Position numbers and translations under genes: made by a program. A DNA stretch of 64,000 bases from Ptiloglossa arizonensis (taxonomy: Eukaryota; Arthropoda; Insecta; Hymenoptera; Colletidae), in NCBI RefSeq assembly GCF_051014685.1, contig NC_135054.1:10420001-10484000 (forward strand). The letters run 5' to 3'. The notes under the pieces were generated by a model. That model saw only the letters and a program-made list of their open reading frames with translations, was not told the origin of the DNA and searched no databases. Positions 63,923 to 64,000 of this stretch are shown here, piece after piece (position 1 is the stretch's first letter; the number at the start of each line of letters is the position of its first letter).

Positions 63923-64000
63923 AGGCACTCGACTTGTTCTATTTCTCGGTAGATGCTGATGCAGCTACGGGGTGAGGTCGCAAGAAGCGAAATGAGGGTA

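Overview
The window looks like nuclear DNA of an insect, most likely a hymenopteran such as a bee. This is inferred from AT-rich DNA with short spliced exons, long introns, many microsatellites, TIR-type mobile element relics, and the character of the three recognisable genes. No bacterial or viral coding block is visible.

Left end (1-4.4 kb, minus strand): the 5' part of a secreted zinc carboxypeptidase (M14, digestive A/B type). Three exons give a signal peptide, the activation propeptide, and the start of the catalytic domain with the HxxE zinc motif. The gene runs off the left edge. Its first intron holds a ~370 bp foldback element.

7.2-9.5 kb (plus strand): a complete seven-exon DCAF13/Sof1 gene (WD40, 445 aa), a nucleolar 18S rRNA processing factor and CRL4 substrate receptor. 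Three copies of a 91 bp tandem repeat lie just upstream of its start codon. An 18 bp palindrome sits across its first 3' splice site.

9.5-13.2 kb: the gap between two convergent genes. It holds a 226 bp tandem duplication, an ORF pair split by one stop codon, and a 137 bp (TC)n tract.

13.2-27.8 kb (minus strand): the C-terminal six coding exons of a PTB-SH2 adaptor that I read as the invertebrate SH2D5-type protein: the end of the PTB domain, a long Ser/Thr/Pro linker with an SH3-ligand motif, then a complete SH2 domain and an acidic tail. All splice phases agree. The N-terminal half of the PTB was not found; it is either in the 28-64 kb stretch or off the right edge.

27.8-64 kb: mostly non-coding, AT-rich with GC-richer islands. 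It contains a 140 bp mariner-type MITE, (AT)n and (CT)n tracts, dispersed repeats, and several isolated minus-strand exon-like segments. The best are a 75-codon exon with a consensus splice donor at 54,996-55,220 and a 45-codon ORF with a signal-peptide-like N-terminus at 63,785-63,922. The first may be a 5' exon of the adaptor; the second may be a small secreted peptide. Neither was identified.
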